Shown one piece after another: positions 13,070-26,600 of a DNA stretch of 64,000 nucleotides; position 1 is the stretch's first letter; the number at the start of each line of letters is the position of its first letter. The notes under the pieces were generated by a model. It was not told the origin of the DNA and searched no databases. It was given only the letters and a program-made list of their open reading frames with translations. Position numbers and translations under genes: made by a program. Location of the stretch: positions 405,001-469,000 of the forward strand of contig CALNXK010000124.1 of assembly GCA_942486035.1 (NCBI GenBank). Reading direction: 5' to 3'. Origin of the DNA: Porites lobata (lineage: Eukaryota > Cnidaria > Anthozoa > Scleractinia > Poritidae).

Positions 13070-13280
13070 TAACCCTTTAAACCCTAGGATCAAAATTGAA
13101 ATTCTCATTTGCTGCACCTATTAATTTTGTATAGAAGTAGTAGGGAGAAGTTGACAAAACATTAAGCAAATTCATCTTGTGTGATCATGTCCATAATTCT
13201 CATGGCCACTCTGTTTTACAAAGCATTGATATTACAAGGAGAAATTTGATGCTGATCACTCAGTAGGGCTTAAAGGGTTA
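13070..13280. mobile_element. MITE with TTAACCCTTTAA-type termini
   Basis: 211 bp from TAACCCTTTAA to TTAAAGGGTTA. It lies 315 bp downstream of the Caskin stop and may be inside its 3' UTR. A related element lies at 26366-26576. Confidence 0.65.
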
Positions 13281-13594
13281 AGGGCATGAGAAGTTCGACG
13301 CAAGGATCCTCAATTAGGATCGACAGATTTGTATTTAGGTCGACTTCAACTTAGAATTAGCTTGACGAATGAGTAAAATCCTGGGTATTAAACTGTGTCA
13401 ATTTAATATTTCCGAGTTATTCGATTATAGCGAGTCGACTTTTTGTTAGCGATTTCGTTGGCGGCGAGATGACCGTCAACCAACACATCTAATTTAGTAC
13501 TGGTCAAGGAAATAGATCACTGTGTCCGGTTATGTCCATTTCCATACTTGGTGCACTAGCTATGCAGACTATCTTGAGCGTTTCTTTTACCATT

Positions 13595-16311
13595 TTAATC
13601 GAACATGGAGTCTAGCTCTGAAGAGAAGTCACACAGCATACTGTTGATATCTTTCATGAGTTCCTCCGCCGAACTAAAAGAGACCAAAAATGCAACAACT
13701 TTCAGCACAAACATAACGAGCGCATAAACAAAGAATTTTAATTTACTTTGATTCTTGTACTCATAAGCCCTTCAGGTTGACACTGACGTGGTGATAAGGA
13801 TTTGATAATACGACAGCAATCATAAACAAGTCGTAAAAAGATTTACAGGAATAACCCTGTGAGAACAGACCCTTCCACGGATTTTTCAACCTTTTAAAGA
13901 GCCAGTTGGCGAAAATTCGTCGACAACGCTGCAAAAAGCGCCTTAAGACCAATAAAGTTGCCGAGTTTGAGAATGATTTGTTGACTAATAACGAAGAAAC
14001 AGCTCCGCAAAGTCGCGAGATTTTACAAAAGTTTGCCTTGTAAGGGGAAAGTTTATGCACCCCCACCGCCACCCCCGCCACCACCTTGCAAACGTCAGGG
14101 GTACCCAGTGATGGTTTCCTCCGGCTAAATACACTGAAAACTCTTTTTAGGCTATCAAGAGTACTTAATAGATATCTAGAAATGCATTCTATGAGGCGCT
14201 ATAAAATTTGCACCTGTTCTGTCATCCTAGGCGAACTTAAGTCTTTCCGAAATTACAAGGGCTTCAGTATTATTTTCCCGAAACTTTTCGACGCAATTGA
14301 ACGTTTTACGAAAGAGTGAGAATTGTTCTTATTCCTCTCTCTAAACTATAATGCTTACTCTTCCTCAGTTTTCACCCCGTCCTTTCTTGTCGACGTTGTC
14401 TTTGCATCATTCTGCGGAATGTTAGAAATAGCCTCAGAGGATTCTGCAAGAAAAATGATCCACTGCATCAACGGCAACAAATTTGATAGGAAAATCATAT
14501 ATTCGCAGACAACATAAAATAAGATACATAGTTCAGCAAGGTCACATCAATTAAACCACGTACTAGATTTCCGGTCGTTTCGTCCGAATGCAATATGCGT
14601 ACGAGGTATTCTCGCACAAAGAAGTAAATTTGCCTACAAGGTCTCTGATAGTACAAAACAGCTTTACCTTTAGTATGCAGAGTTAGGGCTTCACTTTGCT
14701 TTTTTATCATTTTGACCATAAAAAAGGTTTGAGATTACGCTTACAAAGTGCAAGCAAGGGAATTAACAAGATCCATAACGTTTGTGTATGATCTCCTAAT
14801 TTTGCTCTAATAAAACGGAAAGGCCGTGGGTACCTGTCGTGACGGTGGCCAAGTCCTCTCTGGAACGCGGTCTCAGTATCTGTTTGATTTTTTTATCTAG
14901 TTCCCCTTCAGCTGAAATAAAATTCAGAATAAATTAAAAATGACATAACACGGAAAAAGGACCGGCTCCATGCTCCGTTTGACCACGAGCCAAAGTAAAG
15001 GAAGAGTTAAGAACAGGGGGGCGGGGGAGGGTATTACCTATGATGGCCTATGCGGGTAGCCTCCGCCAAAAAGGGGTAGGGACTTCAGTTGTTGAAGTAT
15101 ATAAAAGGCCTGGAAATTTGTCTTTCCGTCTGTAAATAGACCTAAAAGGGCTGATAGAAGAATTTAAGGCTGTGAAAAAAGTGTGTTTTGTTTTGTTTTC
15201 TTTTCTTTTTCATATCTTAAAGACACCGCATTTACAGCAGTTAAAAGGGGTGGAGCGTTCAAAAGTACGTATGTGCAAGTGGTATCATTTGTCAATGGAA
15301 GATATACGAAAAGGGTCCCTTTTCTGTCAAAAATAGCATATAAAAGGGTAAAAGGTTGGATCTCAGGGCGGCCCCCTCCCCCCGTGTAAAACTTTGTTGA
15401 GTACTCGGGGGAGGGCTAAGAAAGACGTGAGGGACGTTTCGTTTTCGGTAACCTATGCTTGTGAGGTTACTTCCTCCTACGGCCGCCCTACTGATACCAC
15501 GCGGTGCTCACTGTCAGTGTTCCCTACAGAATCACCCCGTCCACCGGACCCCGAGGGTCTCCATTGTTGCATCAAAGAACGGTTGTGAAAAAAAAAAATA
15601 GCACAAAAGGTATAGTCCGAATATTAACCATCAGTTCAATATATAAAGTAGCCTGCGTGGCCATGGTAGATTATAAGAAGGAGAATTGTTAAGTACAATG
15701 ACATAAATGCTATAAACATTGAAATGAAGTGCTTAACCTAACAAGATGTTAGTTAGTTCAAAAGAATGTTTACGAGCGCAGTTTAAATCTCCAGCTTTTT
15801 CTTACGAGAGTTATAGTGAATTCGTTTAATTTACGATAGAAGGTCTTTTTCACTGTTGGAAACAAATTGTTATCACAGTTTTTCATATTAGTAGTTTACA
15901 AGTTAAAGAAAGGTTAACATTATTCTCAAGATAAGCAGTGCTTTCGGTGGTTGATGCACAAGATCCGCGTGTGCCGAGTAGATTAATATGCGGTCAATCA
16001 GTTACAGTGCAGTGAAGAGTACTTGCTTCTTTTACACGCACTCAACCGCTGTTTACCTCTCGTGGCATCTGCCGCGCTCAATCTCTTCCCTCCACTGTAC
16101 TCGTAAGATGTGTTCAGTCGTTCCGGAGCGCTACTTTTCCGGCCTGGCTTTTCAAAGCTTCTTCGTTTTTCCTCCATCTCTTCGATTATAGATTCCACCG
16201 AGCCTTGGCTGCTGGTACTGCTGCTACGCGAATGCAAACTTCCGTTTCCGCTGAGTCGGTTGCTTGGAGACGACGGCCACAAGTTGGGATTGGAACCTGT
16301 GCTGCTGCGCC
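13595..16311 (-). CDS. Caskin exons 18-20: serine-rich segment and conserved C-terminal helix
   Basis: Exon 18 (16311-16057; possible alternative start 16296) encodes a serine-rich stretch with SQGSVESIIEEMEEKRRSFE. Exon 19 (14443-14359, 85 nt) encodes SSEAISNIPQNDAKTTSTRK and ends KTEE. Exon 20 (13673-13595) encodes SAEELMKDINSMLCDFSSEL then DSMFD and a TAA stop. The last peptide aligns well with the extreme C-terminus of vertebrate Caskins (DDIGSMFDDLADQLDAMLE), which settles the gene's end. Reading through the exon 18 donor (GTAAAC at 16056) would give a shorter product ending at TGA 15998-16000. Confidence 0.82.
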
Positions 16312-19300
16312 CTGATGGCCAACGTGATTGACTGTTACTACGGTAACTAAACTCACATGCAATAAATTGACTCACGTGACTTGGGGTGCGTTCGATTGAT
16401 CGTATTCCGGAATAAGAATACGCAAACGTTTTGTCCTAATCTCTTCTACCGTTATTTTTGGACCACTTACACGGTAGACACATCTGAATATTTCATTTCA
16501 AGCAGATTTCTAGACTTTGCAATGCAATGAATATTAAACAAACGATTTCAAGTGTTTACTCTCATTCCGAAATACGGTCAATTGAACACGCCCTTCGAAA
16601 GTGTCCAGCTCGCATGCAAGGCATATAAGCTTGTGCTCGGTTTCTGAAAGACCAGTTAGCCCTAATACCCTAGTACAATTTTAATCCACGATTGTATTTA
16701 CCTTCCTATAGATTTTTCAGAGAATCATTTTGTCTTGTCGTAACTAGATCTCAGAGTTAAGGCTCAATAACATTTTCCAAGCTTCAGTAACATGTTCCTG
16801 GACAGGAAAACATTTCTGAAATTTGGCGTAACCCTGGTTAAACTTAAACCATCTTTTGAGGAACTGGGCCTAAATGGTCACTTTGAGATCCTGTGCAACT
16901 GCGGACTCTTCAGTGATTAGATAAAGAAAGCGAAATACGAAAGCACGAAACCCTGTTCATTCAGTTTCTAAGCTAAGATCAAAAATTGCTCCACCGAAAT
17001 CGTTCACGTTTAAATCTAAGCTAAACCAGAGGGCGTACTACGTCGTCTACGCAGATAGCTGTGATCCATTATTAGTTCTCTTCAAGGTTACAGCTTCGCA
17101 TGCAATAATTGACCGAGATTTCAGTGGATATGCCAGTAACCTTGAGCTTCAAATTTCATTTTTTACAGATTCACGATGTTTACCCTTACAACGTTAAATC
17201 ATGCATTAAGAGGCTCCACTTATTAAAAGCATGCAAAAATGAGGAATTTTCACAAGAGACTGTCATGCTGTGCCGGTGAGGGACACAACTTTGTTTTAAC
17301 TTGGGTTGAAAGAGATCCAAAAGCTGGCAATCGATGCTTGCACGCATGCAAGTATCCAGTCTATCAATAAACTGATAAAGAAATACAAGAGACCTAACTA
17401 TAAAGTTTAAACGAGAATAAATTTAACCCTTTCACTCACAAGACGACTAAAACCTCCAAAATGTGTTAAATTTGTTTTGCAAGATACTGAGAAACAAAAA
17501 TGATCAATCGAAAGTACTGCCAAAATGGTTTCGTTTGAATGGTAACACCAGAGAAGCTCACTCATCAGCCACTTTTCAAACTAGAGGGTAACTGGATCCA
17601 TTTAATCTTCTCAAAGAATTCTGGGATCGTTACTAGGGACGCGCCGGTGAGCTATTGGTCAATTTTTACCCGTTCCTAAAACAGTCCCAGAAGTCTTTGC
17701 GAAAGTAAACTCGGTCCGGTTTTCTGCTCGGCGACTGGCGAATAGCGTCAAAAGTTGAAACTAGGTGTGGAGTGATCGAGTGAGAGGGTTGAGCGGGGTG
17801 TCATGCAATTGCGGTCACCATAGTTATCTTTTATGGTGTACTAAAGTAATAAAAAGTTATTAAGGTAGTAGACAATACAGCAGGGCATGGCTGATGAACT
17901 TGTGACCCGCATCCACTAGGAGCACTTCTGACCCTCTAAAACAAATTACAAATCGACACCCATTAAAACGCTTTTAACCCGTATAAAGGGGTGACGTTTA
18001 CGAGGCGGAACTGAAAAAGTCACTGTTCCCGAGCTTAGTGAACTTAACGAAGCCCTAAGGAAGCTATATCGTCTAGAATCCTTTATGTTCAAAAAAAAAA
18101 AAAAAAAAAAAGAATTACACCATTCTAAGTTGATGTCACACGAAATACTGTCCCCCCCGCGAAAGTTTCATTTATAATGTATTTACAAACTACGCGACAG
18201 ACAAGCCACGCGAACGACTTCGTAAACTCTAAGAGCCATGCAAAAGAGAAACCTCTGCTCGCAGTGTAGAATCACTCAGATCTCAAGCAAATATATTTAC
18301 ATTTCAGTTTTGCTTGGTTAGAAAGTGGTGCAAAATGTTTCAGCTGATCACCAACAAAATAATCAAGACATCATTCTCAACACTCAACTGAAATGACCCA
18401 ACCTTTAAAAATATACTTACTGTCGACAGAAGTCTTTGGACTGAGAGGAGAATGTGGTTTCATCGGTGACCTATCTCCAGAGCTCTCATCTCCTGAGCTT
18501 TTGTCACTGGATCCCGAGAGAGACGCTGACTTTCTTGGTTTGGGTTTAACGGCAGGTGGAGGGGGCTTCTTGGCGCTTTTTGGTTTGACTGGAGGCGGTG
18601 GGCCTGGTTTCCTGGGCTTCTGAAACGTGGAGTCCACTGTGAAGGCCCGTATTCTATCATTTTCTCTCCGCACCGCATCCTTAACAGAACTAACTGGAAC
18701 TTTGGAATCATCCGCCAAGTTATTTAGTTTAGTGTCGGGTACAGGAAGCGAGATGTCAATATCTTCCATGGGTGGAGGGGGACGGGGAGGGGGTTCGTCA
18801 TCTTCGCTGTCCGGAGTAGGGTTAATGTTCAGTGTGTTTGCTCCTAGTGATGGATCCACATCGTTTTTATCAAGGACTTTTTCTTGAACTTCGGTGGATG
18901 GAATACTTTCCGCGTTATTTGATATTTGTGGAAGTTCTGAAGGCCGATCTTCCTGTTGATCTTCCTGTATGTTTTCACACGGCAATAGTGTCTGAGTGTC
19001 GTCCTTTCGTAAGCCTCGCTCGGGCGCAGATTCAGACTCAGCTGACGAAGAATCTTCCACGAACGGCTCCTCGTTGAGCAGAAAAGTTGGTGGAGGTGGA
19101 AAGTCCATTTCGCTGTCATCCGTTCTCGCGTTATCGGGTTCCACCTCATCCGTGGAAACGCCTGAATCGTCTCCGTCCAAACAGGTTTCTAAATAACCTT
19201 TTCTTTCCTGCGGTGTAAGCTCTGTCTCCGTCTGTATTGTTAACAAATTTCCGTTCTCGTCTCCTCCTTTCAGTGCGTTCACAGCCATCCATATCTTTCT

Positions 19301-22300
19301 CTGATGGCCTGGCTTTGTGACTCCAATCGTTACTAGGTCTTCCACAGTCATGTCTTGTAGGAAATCCATGTCATCAAATCCGCCGTCCATAAACTCGGGA
19401 ATGTACTGTTCTAAACCAATAAGACGCAGCCAACTCATGATATCTTTCTGCAACAAAAGTATCACAAATTTTCAATGAACAATAAAACCTAGGGGGCACT
19501 TAGAGGTGGGTTTTGGTGGCGCGCCAAACCTCAAAAAAGCCTTCTCTTCAACAACTCGCCTGTGTAGCCCTTTCAACCCTTTGTAGCATACGGTAAAATT
19601 CCAAAAATAAGCCCCGGGGCTTATATTCTTCAAAGGCCCTTTTTGAGGGGCTCGTTTTTGGAGGGGCTTATATTCGGAGGGGCTTATCTACGGAGGGAAA
19701 TTTGCGTTTAAAAATCGATTGGGCTAGCCTTATAGTTGGAAGTAAATTTACCGTTTTTGCTTTGTTCAACTTTATATTTGTGGGCAATTTTCCAAGTACA
19801 AGCCCCGGGGGGCTTACATTTGGAGGGGCGATTTAACGGGAGGGTTTTTTTGCGTCACCGGTTTGGGGGGCTTATATCTGGAGGGGCTTATACATGGAGG
19901 GGCTTATTTTCGGAATTTTACGGTATACAAAAACTCCTATCGTGTCGAGAAAGTCAGATTGTCGTATTATAGCAATGATCATACGAATATATTCCAGGTT
20001 CGTAGTCCAGGACTAAACAGGAGAAAGACTGAGGAGAGCAACTTACAAGATATTTAGAACTAGAATCTAATCGTATCACGACTTTAACTTACTGGTTTTT
20101 CATTTGGAAAAACAGTTGTTTCTTCCAATTTCGCCACCTCTGATAGGATCTTTTTTCTGTGTCCCGTTTTCTTGACGTTTATAGCCGTCAAATCCTAGAA
20201 AAAGATGGAATGGAACACACAAACCAGTATAATTATGCATCTAACTTTGAAACTTTTTTCTATAGCGTTAATGACTAATGGTGTCCGCGTGTCTGTTGCA
20301 CGGGGAGCAGGAGGGGGTGGGTCGGGGACTGCAAGGTCACGTGCGATATTAGCTAAACAAGTAATACTGCCAAAAGGACCAAATTAATTAACAAATCTTG
20401 TGATTATGAAATATAAGATCCATCAATTGCCCTCATTAATCTGCTCGATTAGCCCCAGCTGTGGTGCCAAATACATCTCAGTGAAATTGTTGAAAGAAAG
20501 CGTATCGTTTCCGAAAAATGACATGTATGTTGTGTCTCTGGAGTGTCATCTACAAACAAGGAGCACTTTTACTGTTTCTAGAAGCAGCATTTTACAACAT
20601 CCCGGGGGCACTAGGCAGGTATGTACCGCTGAACAGGGTATTGTTTTCTGGGTCCTAGTTCCATATATGTCAGTTTAAGGAGGAATCCATCAGGAAATTG
20701 GGTAATTTTAATTTTCAGTGGACAAAAACCTTTTACCAGAATAATTTAAGCATATTGTATTCTTGTATGCAATTAGTTATCTGTAATAACACCAAAGAAA
20801 ATTTCACATGAAATTTTCAGAATTTTACCTCACGTTTTCACAATTCCCGTGAAATTTGACATTTATTTTCTCGGGCTCCCATAAGAAATTTTCTTTGCTG
20901 TTATTACAGATAACTACTTACATCTATAGCCCTTGAAAAATGTAAAAAGGATTGCAATATTCTCTAAATTATTCTGGTACAAGGTTTTTGTCCACTGAAA
21001 ATTAAAATTACTCAATTTTCTGGTGGATTCCGTCTTAATTTCTTGTGCGACGAAACGAATCTGGGTCGTAAAGTACGTCTCTTGTTGTCGTAAACAGGGT
21101 CAGGGTTTGAAGGACTCGGCGGCAACCCCTAAACTTCATTTGAGTTCCCCCGGGACAACTTCCAACTTCAGTTAGGGCTCAAAGGCTCGAGAAAACCTCG
21201 GTATTTTGTGATTTTTTGTAAAGTTGATACTCGAGTGACTTGTCACTCCTTGCCTTGTGTGTGCGATGAATGTTGGATTCCCTCTCGTTTCGGAAAGACT
21301 CCCACGTCTTCCCTCTGAATTTAAACCTGTTAAACAGTCACTAGAGATTCAGCTCTGGGTTAGAAACTTCCTTAACTAGAATTTAATATAAAAACAATGT
21401 TCAGCCCGTTTTCTGTTCAAATTAACAGGATTAAACTCTAGGCTAGGAGTGAAATAATCACTTGTTACCTCTGCTGTGAGTCCATGCATACTCGTCATGT
21501 CAAAACCACCTTTAACAAAATTGTCGATATAGATGGTCAACTTGAATCTCTCCAACCAGTCGTACAGCGCGTTGTAGTCTCGCATCTAGAGAACGAAACG
21601 CAAAGAAATATAGCACCAGAGTGAGTAACAACCAAAAAATAGTCGTGCATTGGAAACGCACAGGAAAAAAGTACTCAACTATCCCTAAATGGCTCTGAGT
21701 TACATACTTAATTTGTAATGTTAAGTGGCATAAGATGGAGACAAGAATTGGAAATGAGTTCAGGTCCAAACAATTTGGCAGTGAGAAAGATAAATGACTA
21801 CCCGCGAGCAAAGGCTACTTTTCATGAAATGTACTGGCGCGCGAAAAGCTTCTTTTTGCAAGCCGATATATACCTACGAACCGACGAAATAGTAGCATCT
21901 GCTCACGATCTTAGTGGTTAACCTTTGAACCCCTAATACTAATATGTGTCCTCCTCACTTTTTTCCTTACATTTCTGGCGGCATTGATGAGGAGAATTTG
22001 TTTAAAAATGAAGACCTTATTTGCTGATGTTCCGATATTTAGACGACATGTTTGCTTAGTTGATTACGCAGTGTCATTATGAAAGAGAAGGAGAGTCACT
22101 GTTGGCCTTTCAAGACGGGTTAAAATGATTCAGTAAAAACAAAAAACCCGGAATCCATTCAATTATCATCATTATTGCTGTCAAGCAAGACAGTTTTGCA
22201 CTGATAGTAAATAAGTAACGATAAAAGTAAATAATACAAAATTTCACTAGTGACAAACGACCGTTTCGAACTCACCAAAAACATTTCTAGTAACACTAGA

Positions 22301-23576
22301 ACTGTCTATAATAAAAGTGAAAAACAAAACTGTCCAAAAACGAGTTTTGGGTAGTTCAGAGACTCACCAGGGTAACACACTTGTTCACTTGAAGTAAGCA
22401 ACGAGGGAATGTGCATGTTTAAAACTAAGCCAAAATTGTAACTTGTTTATAAACGAGTCGGTGGTATGCTATCCAACCACAAACAACAGGTACACGGAAA
22501 CAAATATCTCGATTATTTCCGCTCTCTTAAATGCTGCTGAACACCCCCTATAACTAAATAAGGATAATTCCTTATTCACACAACTTACATCAACAAAAAG
22601 CCCACGAAAAAATCTCCTTTCAGTGATAAATGACGTCAATGCTATTTATAACGAGGTTGAACGAATCACTTCACTATCTTAAGACAAGTATAATCCACTA
22701 TTAACCACGATCCTCACTCTTTTCGAAGAAACGTTGACTCTAACTTGCGGATATTTTTCTCAGTAAAGCTGTGGAGTAATCTAGTACTTGACTCTGATTA
22801 AGTATATCAATTCTCTGACGGGTGGGTCCACCACCTTGAGCCTATTAACCGCCAAAGGCTCTTGAAATTTGACCTGGCGACTTCCGTAATATGGTGCGTC
22901 TGTCTGCACGATATCGTTTCCAATAATTCCTACGCAAGTAATGAAAACTCCAATCGAGTCGGGATTTGTCAGGGCTTTTTTCAGCGTTTGTGAGCGGAAG
23001 GAAGGAAGAATGCCCACGCTATACTCTTTTGAATGCATGACGACGCATAAAAAAACCTGGTGTGTTCTGTCAGCTTTCTTGACTCACCTTTAGCGGGATT
23101 TGACCCGTAGGCTCCGAGCGATCACCCGCGCCCGCGTTTCCTAAACAAAACGAACAAGAAATGTCATAAGCCAAGTGGAAGCAGGCACCAAGCACCAAAA
23201 TCAAAGATAAACAGATATTAAAAATATTCCTTTTCCATGACAAAATATGTTTCTATCAGCGTTGAGAAACATTTCATAAACATAATGCGTACAATGGGTG
23301 CAATCAATACAGAAGAACAGCATGACCGAGGCCTGAAACGCAGCAATGAGCCCTCCGACATGAAACCTTTCTTCAGCCCCCCCGGGCCCGGGGGGGGCAC
23401 TTTAGGAATTTCTGGGTGGGGATGTGCCGCTGGGACCCTGGAACCCTTAACCTATACCAGAGCTAGTTCAGCTGAATTTTGCCAGCCTATACTAGAGTAA
23501 ACTCCCCAAATCCCCCTATCCTAGAGTAGCTGTTTCCCCAGTCTAGATAAAATCTTCAACCAACTGATCAGTTTCC

Positions 23577-23618
<42 letters not shown>

Positions 23619-26600
23619 CATACTCTATCCTAGAGTAAACTGATTGAAAACGATACCCTTCACAGCGGCACATACCCGTATAGCCCATATATGGCAGTAC
23701 CCCCCCGGTCTTCAGCTTACAAAATTGTACAGCAAAAACAATACTAATGGAAAGTATTGCTAGATATGATAATCACATGGCAAGATTTTATCCACAGACT
23801 CAGACATTTAAACAAATATCGCCACAGTTTGAACAAACAAACAAGTGTTCTTGTTTATTCACATCCACATTCTATCACCTAGAGCTTTGATTCAGCAATA
23901 AAAATGCTATCACGCGATAGTAATAACGCTACAAAGCGTTTCTTATGTACATCACCAACTAATTAAGTGTAGGAGCCGATGTGACAACAGAGAACCTAAG
24001 CTGCGAAGAAGAAACCCTAGTTTGCAATTATTCCACCTTTTTAAACTTGTGAAACAAACTTGTAGATTAAGTATTTAGAAAACGAACAAGTAAACTAAAA
24101 ATATGTCAGCGCAAAAATCTTACGAAGCTGCATTAGCAAGGCTCAGCAGTGATAATAACGGATTTCACTGTCATGAGTTCACGTTTTCCAAAAAAACCTT
24201 CAGTTAATCTTAGCTGCGTTGTCGTGTTGCAGAAGCTGGCAAACAAATGCACAAAAATGAATATCGTGGCGTAGACACACAGCCGCCGTCTTCAGTTCAT
24301 TGCTTACGCTCTCCAATATTCCATGCAAGAACCTAAGCCTCTATAACTCATCGGATAATGGCGGAACAATTAATTGTATCCAAAGAATTGTGACCACAAA
24401 TTCTCCAGAAACGCGGACGAATCATAAACATGACGTCAAATATTGTCCTCATACGCAGTGTCAGGCACGTATATTTACACGTTTCCAGAATTCCAGAGAA
24501 TGAAAATGCATACTTTGTAATTAGCAGGTTGAGATTTAAGACTCTTTACTTACCAGGTTTTTTAATGTTAACATATTGATGTTTAACAGGTAATGCATCA
24601 CTTTTCATCAGCTCATAATCCATCGCATCTGTAGTCTCGCCTGCAGCAAAAGAAACTAGTCAAACTAGCAAACATAGACTGATAGAGACATTTGTAAGAA
24701 AAAACAATGATTAACGTATAAAGAATGACCACTACGCTGAAACGTGAATTAACGAAAAGTATTCTGAGCGTAGTTTTTCCCTACAAGACAATTTTTAGAC
24801 CCTGCTTACAGCTTTATCAGAGCATAGTAAGTAGAGGAGACTGGTAATGAAAGGCGGCAAACATCAACGATAAAAACGTGATGGGGAGCTCCCTGACGAT
24901 GCACAATCCTTTTTTTGTTGTTGTTGTTCACGAAATGTGACGGAATGAATTAATGCGACGTTTTTGTTGATCAATAAGATCAAAATGACTTAAATGATTG
25001 GAATCCTATTAAACGTTGTGCGCCCTCAAGTCCACAAAAACATACAACAAGGGAGTCTGACAGGCTTCATAACCATTCCACTATAAAATATAAAACTATG
25101 ATCAGAGTCGACCAGGGATTAGGAAAACTCGTTCCGTATACTGTCCTTCTCAGTATCCGTCAGGCACACTTCAGTTACCTTATATCAAAAAAAGGGGGAT
25201 TTCTCGACGGAAAAATTAGAATCAAACAGCTAAAGGAGGGCGTGGCTCAGTGAGCGGGCGCTCAGACTTTATTTGACCTCTAAAGGAGATCATGCTAAAA
25301 GAGACAACCAAGTAAAGGCGATAGTGATGTAATGGCGCTAATGAGAGCTGTCTTTAACACAGTATGGAGGCGTGTTTTTTTTTTTTTCAAACAAGATACC
25401 GTAAAATTATTTTCGGAATTTTACGGTATTTCTTAATGCACAGTCCTAAACGATACTTGTATGTGTGAAGAAATTGGCTTTCGGTCCTGACCACCGTAAC
25501 TAAGTGAGACCAACATCCGCCATTAACAACGTACAGCGAGAAGACGGTCATCCCCGTCCCTTTGATTTGATATGGGAGTGACACCCAAATTTGATGTAAT
25601 CTCTTTAAGGTTAATTTAAAAGGGGCTATATCACGAGGATATTGCTGTTTTAGGTCAATTCTATGCTGAAGTCAGAACTTACTGTCTTACCCGTACACAA
25701 AATGCTCCGTTAGAGATAAAGCCTGCGTAACAGGCACTTGGAAGTGATGGGCCCAAGAAACAACGGGGCGCGCCAGGGAGACACGCGCCCATTCTTCCTA
25801 GCGCTCAAATACTTCCAAGCGCCTGCTACGCCCGGGGGGACTCCGCACATGAAAGGGGTGGGGATGCTCGTCGGAAATTTTGAATTAAACCCTTAAAGGT
25901 GACCGATCTGCGCGTGGCCCAAGCTTTATTTGACCCCTAAAAGACACCATGTTTAAACACAGACAAATGAGAAAACTTGGATTATATAAATGGAGTAAAT
26001 AAAGCGAATTAAAAATAAACATATCAAATACATATGATGGCGTTTTGCCCAGAACACCCTAAATGAGACCAAAATCCGAAATTTACACCCCTAAGAGAGA
26101 CGACGAGCATCCCCACCGCTTTCATATGCGGATTCCCCCCCCCCCCGGGCTGCTACGCAGGCTATCAGAGATATGAAGAAGATATCGAACAGATTTCAAC
26201 AGGGAGCAGTTAACATAATAATTTTAATTCTATTTCCATCCTTGTCATCTGCAGAAACAGACGACAGGCAACAGTTTCAGTGCCTGAATATAGTCTTAAA
26301 TGATAAAAACTGGACCATTATTTTTAGAATTCAAATGACGCGAAGACAAGTCAGTTTAGCTGTTTAACCCCTTAAGTCCCAATAGCGACCAAAATCAATT
26401 TTCTCCTAACGATATCCATACATTGTAAAGAGATTAGGTTATGAGAATTAATAAAATGATCACCAATGGGAAAACGCTTTGATCTTTTATCAGATTCTCT
26501 TTACTCATTCTGTAAGGAAATATATAGAGATCAGTTTGGAGAATTTGTATGTGGATATTGGTGCTTAAAGGTTTAAGAATACTCTATACCTTCATCAGCG

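Larger units (their letters stand above)
7274..13594. other. Convergent intergenic region, no recognised gene
   Basis: 6.3 kb between the ASTE1 stop and the Caskin stop. It holds a poly(A) run (8301-8322), SINE-body-like sequence (8330-8450), a tandem duplication (8497-8660), a 70-bp direct repeat (8167-8240 and 8786-8855) and MITEs at 11239-11784 and 13070-13280. The 3' UTRs of both genes must lie here. A 182-codon open stretch on the minus strand (12344-12892) resembles no family I know. Confidence 0.6.

Noticed and set aside
15998..16375. A stand-alone small gene of 125 codons
   Set aside because: It is Caskin exon 18 plus flanking intron; phase, composition and downstream exons fit the larger gene.
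16466..16478. A 13-nt candidate microexon between Caskin exons 17 and 18 with a GTAAGT donor
   Set aside because: It lies inside a MITE (16384-16594), has no pyrimidine tract, and is not needed because exons 17 and 18 already join in phase.
17410..17470. Another apparent small exon in Caskin intron 17 with TTTTAG and GTGAGT
   Set aside because: The phase does not fit for the longer form, and the sequence looks like a common interspersed repeat.
18393..19196. Several long open frames on the plus strand and in other frames
   Set aside because: They overlap Caskin exon 17, a GC- and proline-rich coding exon, and carry no domains.
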